In this document: in pieces, positions 25,312-33,173 of the stretch | Numbering within the stretch: position 1 is the first letter of the stretch | Layout of the letters: every line of letters starts with the position of its first letter | Origin: Planctomycetaceae bacterium | Lineage (GTDB): Bacteria > Planctomycetota > UBA1135 > GCA-002686595 | DNA: 64,000 bases | Assembly (NCBI GenBank): GCA_016125265.1 | Contig: WGMC01000014.1 | Coordinates: forward strand, 62,001 to 126,000 | Direction: 5' to 3' | Notes under the pieces: generated by a model | What the model saw: the letters and a program-made list of their open reading frames with translations, nothing else | What the model was told of the DNA's origin: nothing | Databases searched by the model: none | Made by a program: the position numbers and the translations under genes

Positions 25312-26291
25312 CGGACGGCAGCAACCAGTTGTGTGTGGTCGGCGGCGTGTTCGCCCAGGTGCGGCCCGCCGCGGAGGGCAATGCGCCGTGTTCGCCCGGC
25401 GGGCGTGGGGCCCTCTGTGCGATCGGCGCGTCGCGACTCGGTGCCGATGTGGAGTTGGTCGGTGTGGTGGGCGACGACGACCTAGGGTCCCGGTTGCGTG
25501 CGGACCTGATCGCCGAGGGTGTTTCCGTCGAGGCGCTGCTGCCGCGCACCGGTTCGCCGACCAAGCGCTGCGGCGTCGCGGCCGAGGGCCATGCCCAACT
25601 CGGTCCCAAAGACGTCGACGCCGCGCGGAGCGCGATCACGGGCGCCAAGGTGCTGCTCGTCAGCCAGGACGTGCCGCAGGATGCGCTGGAGCGCGCCATC
25701 GAGATCGCGCACCGCGCGGACCGCACCGTGGTGCTCCGGGCATCGCCGGGAGAGCCGCTGGACGACAAACGACTCGGGCAGCTCGACCTTTGGATCGGCA
25801 CGCCCGGCGAGGCCCGTGCGTTCTTGGGATTGGAGACCGAGGACGAGTGTTCCCCGGGCGGTCTCGCGCGGCGCATGGCGGCCCAGGGGCCGCGTTCGGT
25901 GGCGCTTTGGCTCGGCGTTCCCGACGTGTCCGCGCCGGGCGGCGGCGCCGTGATGTTCGACGGCGAGAAGGTGCACAGCCACCCGGGCGTGGGACCCGCC
26001 GTATCGGATCCTGTGGCTTTCGACGCGTTCACCGCGGCGCTCTGCATCGCGTGGCTCGAGGACCTGCGCCCCCTGGCCGCGCTGCGGCTCGCGGTCGCGG
26101 CGTCGGCGCTGGGCCCGGCCGACACGCGGGCCGCGGACACTGCGGCGGGGGAGGCGACCAGCGCGTGTGCGCACGAGCCGGACGCGGCGCGTTTGCCGCT
26201 GCGGGACGTGGTCGAGCGGCGCATCGCGTCACCCGCGTCGCTCCTGCCCACCGACGCGGCGGATCCGACGGGGTTGCCGCGCCCGCTGTGA
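25308..26291 (+). CDS. PfkB-like (ribokinase fold) protein with altered active site
   Basis: The 327-residue protein has the fold markers of the PfkB carbohydrate kinases: LCVVGGVFAQV at the N-terminus, GGRGALCAIGASRLGADVELVGVVGDDDLG, and the nucleotide-side strand LWIGTPGEARAFLG. The C-terminal signature DTTGAGDAF is replaced by D234-PVAF-D239-AF. The catalytic-base aspartate (D239) is kept, but the GAG anion hole that holds the phosphate transition state is gone. It could bind a sugar or nucleoside without phosphorylating it, or use a different chemistry. It is translationally coupled to the O-methyltransferase. The substrate is unknown. Confidence 0.75.
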   Translation: MTDGSNQLCVVGGVFAQVRPAAEGNAPCSPGGRGALCAIGASRLGADVELVGVVGDDDLGSRLRADLIAEGVSVEALLPRTGSPTKRCGVAAEGHAQLGPKDVDAARSAITGAKVLLVSQDVPQDALERAIEIAHRADRTVVLRASPGEPLDDKRLGQLDLWIGTPGEARAFLGLETEDECSPGGLARRMAAQGPRSVALWLGVPDVSAPGGGAVMFDGEKVHSHPGVGPAVSDPVAFDAFTAALCIAWLEDLRPLAALRLAVAASALGPADTRAADTAAGEATSACAHEPDAARLPLRDVVERRIASPASLLPTDAADPTGLPRPL

Positions 26292-26330
26292 GGCCCCCCG
26301 CGCTGCGCGTTTCACCCCGCGCGTTGCTCG

Positions 26331-26852
26331 TTACGCCAGAGCGCGCACGAGTTTTGGCGTGAGCAGCGCCTGCAGGTGCATCTCGCCGGGCGCCGGCTCG
26401 CCGCGCAGCCACAGCACGCCGCCCTTGCCCAGTTGGAACTGACGACCCGCCTCGGGGTCTTCCAGCACCAACCACGCGGCCAGTTCGCTCAACCACGGCT
26501 GGTGCCCCACGGCAGCCACGCGCCGCGGGGCGCGCGTGAGGCGGCCTTCCGGATCCACCGGTGCCGCGCCCGCACCGCTCAACTCGGCGAGCAGCGGCCG
26601 ACCCGGCGGCTCGGCCAGGGCCGGCGTCACGCGCGTCTCGCCGCGCACCAGGCCGGCGAGCAGCTCCGCGGTTTCGAGCGCGCGCAACCACGGGCTGTGC
26701 AGGAGCAGGTCGAACGTGAGCCCCAGGTGGGCCAGTCCGTCCACACTTTGCGCAAAGCGGCGGCGGCCCTTCGGCGACAGGGGACGGGCCGCATCCGAGC
26801 CGCCCGGGGCGGCGTCGAGGGCGGGGGCGTGGCGGATCAGGTAGAGGTCCAT
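26331..26852 (-). CDS. sixA: SixA-type phosphohistidine phosphatase
   Basis: The 173-residue protein is a small histidine phosphatase: the catalytic MDLYLIRHAP opens it, with R7 and H8 in the RHG-type motif. The second histidine is in AAVGHQPWLSEL, and GGVLWLRGEP lies in the C-terminal half. SixA dephosphorylates phosphohistidine, for example on histidine-containing phosphotransfer domains. The gene overlaps the CHAD gene by 16 bp and follows it, so both are likely co-expressed. The position beside ppk1 and ppx raises the possibility that it acts on phosphohistidine of the polyphosphate kinase, which is an inference. Confidence 0.88.
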   Translation of the reverse strand: MDLYLIRHAPALDAAPGGSDAARPLSPKGRRRFAQSVDGLAHLGLTFDLLLHSPWLRALETAELLAGLVRGETRVTPALAEPPGRPLLAELSGAGAAPVDPEGRLTRAPRRVAAVGHQPWLSELAAWLVLEDPEAGRQFQLGKGGVLWLRGEPAPGEMHLQALLTPKLVRALA

Positions 26853-27577
26853 GGGCGGGTCCGGGGTACGGCCGCGAGCACCGCGTCGTGGCGTTCGCGC
26901 CAACCGGCGCGGGCGTTGCCGAGGGCGCGCTCGGTGGCGTGTTCGAGTTGGGCGGCGATTTCGGCCACGTGGCGTTGTTCGGGATATTCGCGCAACTGGC
27001 GTTGCAACACCGCCAGATCGCCGAGTTCGCCCAGTTCGTCCTGCAACTCGCGCAGCGGCTTGGTCGGCAACTCGAGCCACTCCATGCCGTAGCGCAACTG
27101 CCGCAGGGCGCGGCGCAGGGCGTGCCAGCGCTCGATCTCCTTCGGCTTGTGGGCGGATTCGAGCGCGCGCTTGCCGCGGGTCTCCACACGGTGCGCCAAG
27201 CCCTCCAGCGCCGTGCGCGCGCGGTCCGGGTCGAGCGGCGGCGCGAGCGAGAGGGCCTCGAGCAGGCCCGCCGCGCGCGGCGCGTCGATGGCCGCGAGGA
27301 GGGCGCCGCGGGCGCGCTCACGCCGGCGCGACAACCAGGGCCCGAGGGGCTCCTTGGGATGGCGCTCGAGCAACACGTCGAAATCGCGCACCGCGCCCGC
27401 ATTCCGGCGCAGCCAACCGATGTCGTCCGCCAGCACCCGCCAGCCGCCGAGGTGCAACCACGCACCCAGGCGCCGCAGGGCCACACGCATCTGGTGCACA
27501 CCCTCGGGGTCGCGGCCGAGGCGGGCCACGTCGAGGTGCCGGCGCAGGTGCTCGAGCCAGGGGTGGGGGGAGATCAC
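26837..27577 (-). CDS. CHAD domain protein
   Basis: The 246-residue protein is an all-alpha CHAD domain (conserved histidine alpha-helical domain). The start VHQMRVALRRLGAWL carries the conserved histidine and arginines; later helices show AVRDFDVLL, RWHALRRALRQLRYGMEWL with the second His/Arg set, and LGELGDLAVLQRQL. CHAD domains bind polyphosphate and sit on polyphosphate granules. The start is GTG at 27577. It diverges from ppk1 across 199 bp and overlaps sixA. The neighbourhood (ppk1, ppx) fits a polyphosphate role. Confidence 0.9.
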   Translation of the reverse strand: MISPHPWLEHLRRHLDVARLGRDPEGVHQMRVALRRLGAWLHLGGWRVLADDIGWLRRNAGAVRDFDVLLERHPKEPLGPWLSRRRERARGALLAAIDAPRAAGLLEALSLAPPLDPDRARTALEGLAHRVETRGKRALESAHKPKEIERWHALRRALRQLRYGMEWLELPTKPLRELQDELGELGDLAVLQRQLREYPEQRHVAEIAAQLEHATERALGNARAGWRERHDAVLAAVPRTRPWTST

Positions 27578-27776
27578 CGGGTGGGGGGAAATTGCGGGGA
27601 GTGGCGGCGGGAGGTGAGGTCGAGACCGCGGACGGGAGGCTATCCCGCCGGGTGCTGGGCGCCCCCCTGGCCCGCGGTAAATTTATCTTCCTTGCGCGGG
27701 TCCGCGGCCACGGAATGGGGCGCCCGCCCGTGGCCGAATCCAAGACGGGTGTCCCCCTCGACCACCGCGCCCCACG
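27578..27776. promoter_or_regulatory. Divergent promoter region between CHAD gene and ppk1
   Basis: The 199-bp gap between the CHAD and ppk1 start codons must hold both promoters. An unusually AT-rich stretch, TAAATTTA at 27678-27685, stands out in otherwise GC-rich sequence and could be a -10 or DNA-melting element. No convincing -35 partner was seen, so the exact promoter is not assigned. Confidence 0.3.
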
Positions 27777-30071
27777 ATGCAGCCCGCCGACTCCACGCCC
27801 GACGAGCCGATTCCCGAGGTTCGCCGCTCCCCCGCGGCCGATTCCGCGGGCGGTGCGCCGTCCGCTCCGGAGCCCGCGCCGCCGCCCCTCGACGCGCCCG
27901 AGCTCTACGTCAACCGCGAGTTGAGTCTGCTCGAGTTCAACCAGCGGGTGCTCGAGCAGGCGAAGGACGACTCCGTGCCGCTGCTCGAGCGGCTGCGGTA
28001 CTTGACGATCTGCACGACCAACCTCGACGAGTTCTTCGAGATCCGCGTGTCGGGTCTGAAGCAGCAGGTCCAACTCGGTGTCGACCGTCCGAACGGGCCG
28101 GATGGCATGAGCTCGCGCGAGTTGTTGGCGCGCATCGCCGAGCGCGCGCACAGTCTGGTGGACGAGCAGTACCGGGTATTGAACGACACGCTGTTGCCGC
28201 TGCTGGCGGCCGAAGGAGTGCACCTTCTGCCGCGGGACGAGCTGAACGAGCGCCAGATGACGTGGGTGCGCAGCTACTTCCGCCGCGAGGTGCAGCCCGT
28301 GCTCACGCCCGTGGCCATCGACCCGGCGCACCCGTTCCCGCGTGTGCTCAACAAGAGCCTCAACTTCCTCGTGCCCCTGGTCGGACGGGATGCGTTCGGG
28401 CGCACGAACGGCATCGCGGTGGTCAACGTGCCGCGCTCCCTGCCGCGGCTCATCCCGCTGCCGCGCCACGTCGGCCGCGGAGCGCACACGTTCGTGATGC
28501 TGTCGTCCGTGATCCACGCGGCGATCGGCGAGTTGTTCCCGGGCCTCGAGGTCAACGGCTGTTACCAGTTCCGCGTCACCCGCAACAGCGACCTGTGGGT
28601 CGAAGAGGAGGAAGTCGACGACCTCCTGCGCGCGCTCGAGGGCGAACTGCCGAGCCGCAACTACGGCGACGCGGTGCGGCTCGAGGTGGCCCACAACTGT
28701 CCGCCGGACATGGTGAAGTTCTTGGCCACCGAGTTTCGCTTGGGGCCCCAGGACCTGTACCAGGTGCAGGGTCCCGTGAACCTGCACCGCCTCTCCGCCA
28801 TCGCGCGCGAAGTCGACCGCGCGGACCTCAAGTTCAAGCCGTTCGTGCCCGGCTTGCCGCGGCGTCTCGAATACGGCGAGGACATGTTCGCGGCCCTGCG
28901 GCGCGGGGACGTGCTCGTGCACCATCCGTACCAATCGTTCGCGCCGGTGGTCGACTTCCTGCGCCAAGCGGCGTCGGACCGCGACGTGCTGGCGATCAAG
29001 CAGACCCTGTACCGCACGGGGGAGGAATCCGCGATCGCCGACGCGCTGATCGCGGCCGCCCGCGCCGGCAAGGAAGTCACGGTCGTGGTGGAGCTCTTCG
29101 CGCGTTTCGACGAGCGCGCCAACATCGACCTTGCGACCCGCATGCAGCGCGCGGGCGTGAACGTCGTGTACGGCATCGTCGGGTACAAGACCCACGCCAA
29201 GTTGATGTTGATCGTGCGCCGGGAGGGCAAACGCCTGCGGCGCTACGTGCACGTCGGCACGGGCAACTACCACTCGGCCACGGCGCGGCTCTACACGGAC
29301 TTCGGGCTGTTCACGTGCGATGCGGACATCGGCGAAGACGTGCACCAGATCTTCTTGCAGCTCACCGGCATGGGGCGGGTGCGCAAACTGAAGAAGATGC
29401 TGCAGGCGCCGTTCACCCTGGCTTCGACGCTGTTGTCCCTGGTGGATGACGAGATCGCCGAAGCCAAGGCCGGTCGTCCCGCGCGCATCGTCTTGAAGGC
29501 CAATGCGGTCACCGAGCCGGCGATGATCGCGAAGCTCTACCAGGCGTCGCGGGCGGGTGTGAAGGTCGATCTGATCGTGCGCGGTGCGTGTTCGCTGCGG
29601 CCCGGCGTGCCGGGCACCTCGGAGAACATCAGCGTGCGCTCGATCATCGGCCGGTTCCTCGAGCACCATCGGGTCTACCGCTTCCACGCGGCGGGCAAGG
29701 ATCTCGTGTACCTCGCCAGCGCGGACCTGATGGCGCGCAACTTCTACCGGCGTGTCGAGTCCGCGATTCCGGTGGAAGATCCGGATCTGAAGGCGCGGGT
29801 CATCGCGGAGGGCCTGGAGGGTGTGCTCGAGGACAACCAACAGGCGTGGGTGCTGCAAAGCGACGGCACGTACAAACGCCAGCGGCCGGGCCGCGCCAAA
29901 CCCCGCGCGGTGCAGGAGTTGCTGCTCGGGAAGTTGGCCGCCACGAACCGCGACAAGTACGCCGCCGACGCGGCCCACCGCGCGCGTTTTGGGTTCGAGG
30001 TGGCGCCGCCGCCGCCCTCGAGTCCCAGCTTGGAAGACCACCAACAGGCGCAGGAACTGGGCGAGGCGTAA
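27777..30071 (+). CDS. ppk: Polyphosphate kinase 1
   Basis: PPK1 (764 aa) reversibly moves the gamma phosphate of ATP onto long-chain polyphosphate. All domains are present: the N-terminal ELYVNRELSLLEFNQRVL, the central part with LTPVAIDPAHPFP, and two phospholipase-D-like C-terminal domains. The catalytic histidine that becomes phosphorylated is H473 in GYKTHAKLMLI, and the second conserved histidine lies at FLEHHRVYRF near residue 630. An N-terminal extension of about 40 residues, proline- and alanine-rich, precedes the family start. The gene converges on ppx with only 4 bp between stop codons. Confidence 0.97.
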   Translation: MQPADSTPDEPIPEVRRSPAADSAGGAPSAPEPAPPPLDAPELYVNRELSLLEFNQRVLEQAKDDSVPLLERLRYLTICTTNLDEFFEIRVSGLKQQVQLGVDRPNGPDGMSSRELLARIAERAHSLVDEQYRVLNDTLLPLLAAEGVHLLPRDELNERQMTWVRSYFRREVQPVLTPVAIDPAHPFPRVLNKSLNFLVPLVGRDAFGRTNGIAVVNVPRSLPRLIPLPRHVGRGAHTFVMLSSVIHAAIGELFPGLEVNGCYQFRVTRNSDLWVEEEEVDDLLRALEGELPSRNYGDAVRLEVAHNCPPDMVKFLATEFRLGPQDLYQVQGPVNLHRLSAIAREVDRADLKFKPFVPGLPRRLEYGEDMFAALRRGDVLVHHPYQSFAPVVDFLRQAASDRDVLAIKQTLYRTGEESAIADALIAAARAGKEVTVVVELFARFDERANIDLATRMQRAGVNVVYGIVGYKTHAKLMLIVRREGKRLRRYVHVGTGNYHSATARLYTDFGLFTCDADIGEDVHQIFLQLTGMGRVRKLKKMLQAPFTLASTLLSLVDDEIAEAKAGRPARIVLKANAVTEPAMIAKLYQASRAGVKVDLIVRGACSLRPGVPGTSENISVRSIIGRFLEHHRVYRFHAAGKDLVYLASADLMARNFYRRVESAIPVEDPDLKARVIAEGLEGVLEDNQQAWVLQSDGTYKRQRPGRAKPRAVQELLLGKLAATNRDKYAADAAHRARFGFEVAPPPPSSPSLEDHQQAQELGEA

Positions 30072-30075
30072 CCGG

Positions 30076-31626
30076 TCAATGGGCGCGCAGTTCGAAACCC
30101 ACCGCGAGCAGCGCCTCGGTCTCGGCCTCCAGGTCCGCGCGCGCCAGGCTGTGGTCCTCGAGCCAGCCCTTCGGAAACTGCACGAGGAGGCAGTTGTCAC
30201 GCGCCTCGAGCCGCACGTTGGGCACCGCTTCCGGCCGGCGCGAGTGGTTCAGCAGCACCGAGAGCCGCAGCAACACCACGAGCCGCAGCGCTAGCCGCGT
30301 GCGGAACGTCGGTGGCTCGCGGAAGAGCGCCTTGTCGAGTTTGCGCCGGTGCAGGCGCACCAGCGTCGCGAGCAGGGCTTGGTCCTCGCGACTGAACCCC
30401 GGCATGTCCGAGTGTTCGATCAGGTAGGCGCCGTGTTTGTGGTAACCGGAGTAGCTGATGGCGAGTCCGATCTCGTGCAGGCGCGCGGCCCACACCAAGA
30501 AGCGTTTCGCCAGCTCCTCGTCGAGGTCCCACGTCTCCGCCACCTGCGCCAACGCGCGCAGGGCGGTGCGCTCGACCCGCGTCGATTGTTCGTGGTCGAC
30601 GTGGTAGACCTCGCCAAAACGCCGGATGGTGCGGTCGCGCACGTCCTCGTGGCGGATGCGGCCCAACAGGTCGTAGAGCAGTCCTTCGCGCAGCGCGAAG
30701 CTCGACGTGCGCATCTCCTCGACACCGAGCGAATCGAAGATGGCCGTGAGGATCGCCACGCCGCCAGCCAGCACGGGCACGCGGTCCGGCGCCAGGCCCG
30801 GCAGCTCGAGGCGCGACACGTGGCCCGCCGCGACCATGGCCTTGCGCAGGCGGCGCAACCCGTCGCGTGTGATGGAGCCCTTCTCCCACCCCGACAGGCG
30901 CAGGATCTCCGCGATGGCGTTGATCGTGCCCGACGAACCGACGGCTTCGTCCCAACCCTCCGCGCGGTAGCTGCGCTCGATGCTCTGCATCTCGAGCCGC
31001 GCGCCGATCTCGGCGGCCCGGAATCGCTCGCGGTCGAGGGCGCCGCCGGGGAAGAACTCGTTGCTGAAGGACACACAGCCCATGTGGAGGCTGTCGGTCA
31101 AGAGGGGCTCGAAGCGTTCGCCCAGGATGCACTCGGTGCTGCCGCCGCCGATGTCGACCACGAGTCGCCGGCCGGCGTCGTCGGAGATGTCGTGGGCGAC
31201 ACCCAGGTAGATGAGCCGCGCCTCCTCGCGCCCGGGCAACACTTCGATCGGATGGCCCAGCGCCTCGCGCGCGCGGCGCAGGAAGCCGCGCGCGTTGGTC
31301 GCGCGCCGCAGGGTGTTCGTGCCCACGGCGCGCACCGAGCCCTGGGGCAGCTCGGCCACACGCTGGCCAAAACGCGAGAGGCAAAGGAGCGCGCGTTCGC
31401 GGGCCTCCTTCGTGATGCGTTTGTCCTCGTCGAGCCCCGCCGCGAGGCGCACGGTCTCGCGCATGCGGTCCAGGATGTGCAGCTCGCCCTGCACCACCCG
31501 CGCGATCAGCATGTGGAAGCTGTTGGAGCCCAGGTCCACCGCCGCCAGCACCTCCTGGGGTGCCTTGGCCGGGGACTTCTTGCGCGCGCCCGTGGGCGGT
31601 GCGGATTCGTCGTCGGGGGGCGGCAC
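30076..31626 (-). CDS. ppx: Exopolyphosphatase (Ppx/GppA family)
   Basis: Ppx (516 aa) removes terminal phosphates from polyphosphate or from pppGpp. The two actin-like ATPase-fold halves are shown by AAVDLGSNSFHMLIARV, VRAVGTNTLRRATN and VVDIGGGSTECILG, with GSSGTINAIAEIL in between. The C-terminal third resembles an HD-type helical domain (RLHEIGLAISYSGYHKHGAY), as in long Ppx enzymes. The start is GTG at 31626. It lies convergent with ppk1 and divergent from xseB, and whether it prefers polyphosphate or pppGpp cannot be told from sequence. Confidence 0.93.
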   Translation of the reverse strand: MPPPDDESAPPTGARKKSPAKAPQEVLAAVDLGSNSFHMLIARVVQGELHILDRMRETVRLAAGLDEDKRITKEARERALLCLSRFGQRVAELPQGSVRAVGTNTLRRATNARGFLRRAREALGHPIEVLPGREEARLIYLGVAHDISDDAGRRLVVDIGGGSTECILGERFEPLLTDSLHMGCVSFSNEFFPGGALDRERFRAAEIGARLEMQSIERSYRAEGWDEAVGSSGTINAIAEILRLSGWEKGSITRDGLRRLRKAMVAAGHVSRLELPGLAPDRVPVLAGGVAILTAIFDSLGVEEMRTSSFALREGLLYDLLGRIRHEDVRDRTIRRFGEVYHVDHEQSTRVERTALRALAQVAETWDLDEELAKRFLVWAARLHEIGLAISYSGYHKHGAYLIEHSDMPGFSREDQALLATLVRLHRRKLDKALFREPPTFRTRLALRLVVLLRLSVLLNHSRRPEAVPNVRLEARDNCLLVQFPKGWLEDHSLARADLEAETEALLAVGFELRAH

Positions 31627-31766
31627 GGTGGAAGCGGAGCGGAGGAGCGATCGGTGGGGGGAGAGAGGAGCGGCGCTGGCCCGGAGGACGCCTCGGCGAT
31701 CCTACCAGCAGGCCCGGGACCCGAGCCTGTTCGCGCTGGGCGCGCGACCTGCGTATCCTTCTCCCC

Positions 31767-32087
31767 ATGGCCAAAAACGGGGCAAAGGACGCCGCTGGCG
31801 GGGACGCCGGGGCTGCGGAGAGCCAACGGGGTTTCGACGAGGAACTCGTGGAGCTGGAGCGCATCGTCGCCGAGCTCGAACAGGGCGGGTTGGGCCTCGA
31901 GAAGGCCATCGAGCGCTTCGGTGCGGGTGTGGCGTTGCTCGGACGCTGCCAGGCGGCGCTCTCGCGGTACTCGAAGCGTGTCGAGGAACTGACCGGCGAC
32001 GCGGAGAGGGCCCTTGCCAACTTCGCGGACGATCCCGATTTTGCGGGCGGCGGCGACGGCGCCGGGAGCTCCGCGCCGCGGCGATGA
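31767..32087 (+). CDS. xseB: Exodeoxyribonuclease VII small subunit
   Basis: XseB (106 aa) is the small subunit of exonuclease VII, which degrades single-stranded DNA. The family helix-turn-helix is clear: FDEELVELERIVAELEQGGLGLEKAIERFGAG is split here as ELVELERIVAELEQG and LEKAIERFGAGVALL. Alanine/glycine-rich tails flank it. xseA is not in the window. The stop overlaps the next start (ATGA), joining it to the isoprenoid genes. Confidence 0.9.
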   Translation: MAKNGAKDAAGGDAGAAESQRGFDEELVELERIVAELEQGGLGLEKAIERFGAGVALLGRCQAALSRYSKRVEELTGDAERALANFADDPDFAGGGDGAGSSAPRR

Positions 32088-33019
32088 GCGCCACGCTTCC
32101 GCCCATGGCCACCGCGCCCGCCATCGACGTCTGGCTCCTCGAGACCCGCCGCTGGAGCGACGCGGCCCTCGAAGCGTCCCTCACGCGCTGCTTCGCCAAC
32201 CGCGAGGAGGGGCTGTTCGTGCCGGCGCGCCTCGAGGAGGCGATGCGCTACGCGATCCTCGGCGGCGGCAAGCGCCTGCGGCCGGCGCTCGTGCGGCTCT
32301 TCGCCGAGGAGCTGGGTGGCACCGCCGACGCGGCGACGGCTCCCGCGGTGGCCCTCGAACTCGTGCACACGTACAGCCTGGTGCACGACGATCTGCCGGC
32401 CATGGACGACGACGACCTGCGCCGCGGTCGGCCCACGTGCCACGTGGTCTACGGCGAAGCGCTCGGCATCCTCGTGGGCGACGCCTTGCAGACCTTGGCG
32501 TTCGAGGAACTGGCGCGGCTCGGGCCCCGGGGCGCCGAACTGGTCCTGGTGTTGGCGCGCGCCGCCGGCGCACGGGGCATGGTCGGCGGCCAGGTGCTGG
32601 ACCTCCTGCCGGCGAGCCGCCCGGGTAGCCCCGGTGGTCCCGAGGGCATCCGCGCGGTGCACCGGGCCAAGACGGCGGCCCTGTTCGCGGCGGCCGCCGA
32701 GATGGGGGCCCTCGTCGCCGCGGCGGGCGCCGGTGCCGTCGCCGGGGCCAGGCGCTTCGGCCTAGCCCTCGGGCTCGGGTTCCAGGCGGTCGACGACGTC
32801 CTCGACGTGACCGGCGACGCGGCCACCCTGGGCAAGACGCCGGGCAAGGACGCGGCGCTCGAGCGCGACACCCTGGTCGCTGCCCTGGGCCTCGACGGGG
32901 CGCGCCGGGAGGCTGCGGAGCGGGCCCAGGAGGCGCGGGCGGCCCTCTCGGAGCTGGGGCTGGCCGAGGGCTCCCTTCCCTTCCTCCTCGTGGAGCACCT
33001 CCTGCAGCGCCGCTCCTGA
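32084..33019 (+). CDS. ispA: Polyprenyl (farnesyl/geranyl-type) diphosphate synthase
   Basis: The 311-residue protein is an all-alpha E-isoprenyl diphosphate synthase. GGGKRLRPALVRLF is the substrate-phosphate motif. The first aspartate-rich motif is DDLPAMDDDDLRRGRP, the second is DDVLDVTGDAATLGKTPGKD. The residues before the first motif (HTYSLVHDD) are aromatic and suggest a short product such as farnesyl diphosphate, but chain length is an inference. The gene follows xseB with a 4-bp overlap and precedes dxs, as in many bacterial operons. It makes precursors for undecaprenyl phosphate and quinones. Confidence 0.93.
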   Translation: MSATLPPMATAPAIDVWLLETRRWSDAALEASLTRCFANREEGLFVPARLEEAMRYAILGGGKRLRPALVRLFAEELGGTADAATAPAVALELVHTYSLVHDDLPAMDDDDLRRGRPTCHVVYGEALGILVGDALQTLAFEELARLGPRGAELVLVLARAAGARGMVGGQVLDLLPASRPGSPGGPEGIRAVHRAKTAALFAAAAEMGALVAAAGAGAVAGARRFGLALGLGFQAVDDVLDVTGDAATLGKTPGKDAALERDTLVAALGLDGARREAAERAQEARAALSELGLAEGSLPFLLVEHLLQRRS

Positions 33020-33173
33020 CCCTCGCCGGCGGCGCGCCGGCCCAAGCCCGGGACTCCCCGCGCTTGCATTGCCGGACACCCTGGCGGACACTTCCCCACG
33101 CAATCCGACGAAGGTTGGCCGCGCCATCCGCACCCCGCGGCACCCCTCGGCGCCCGCTCCCTTTCCCTCCGCG

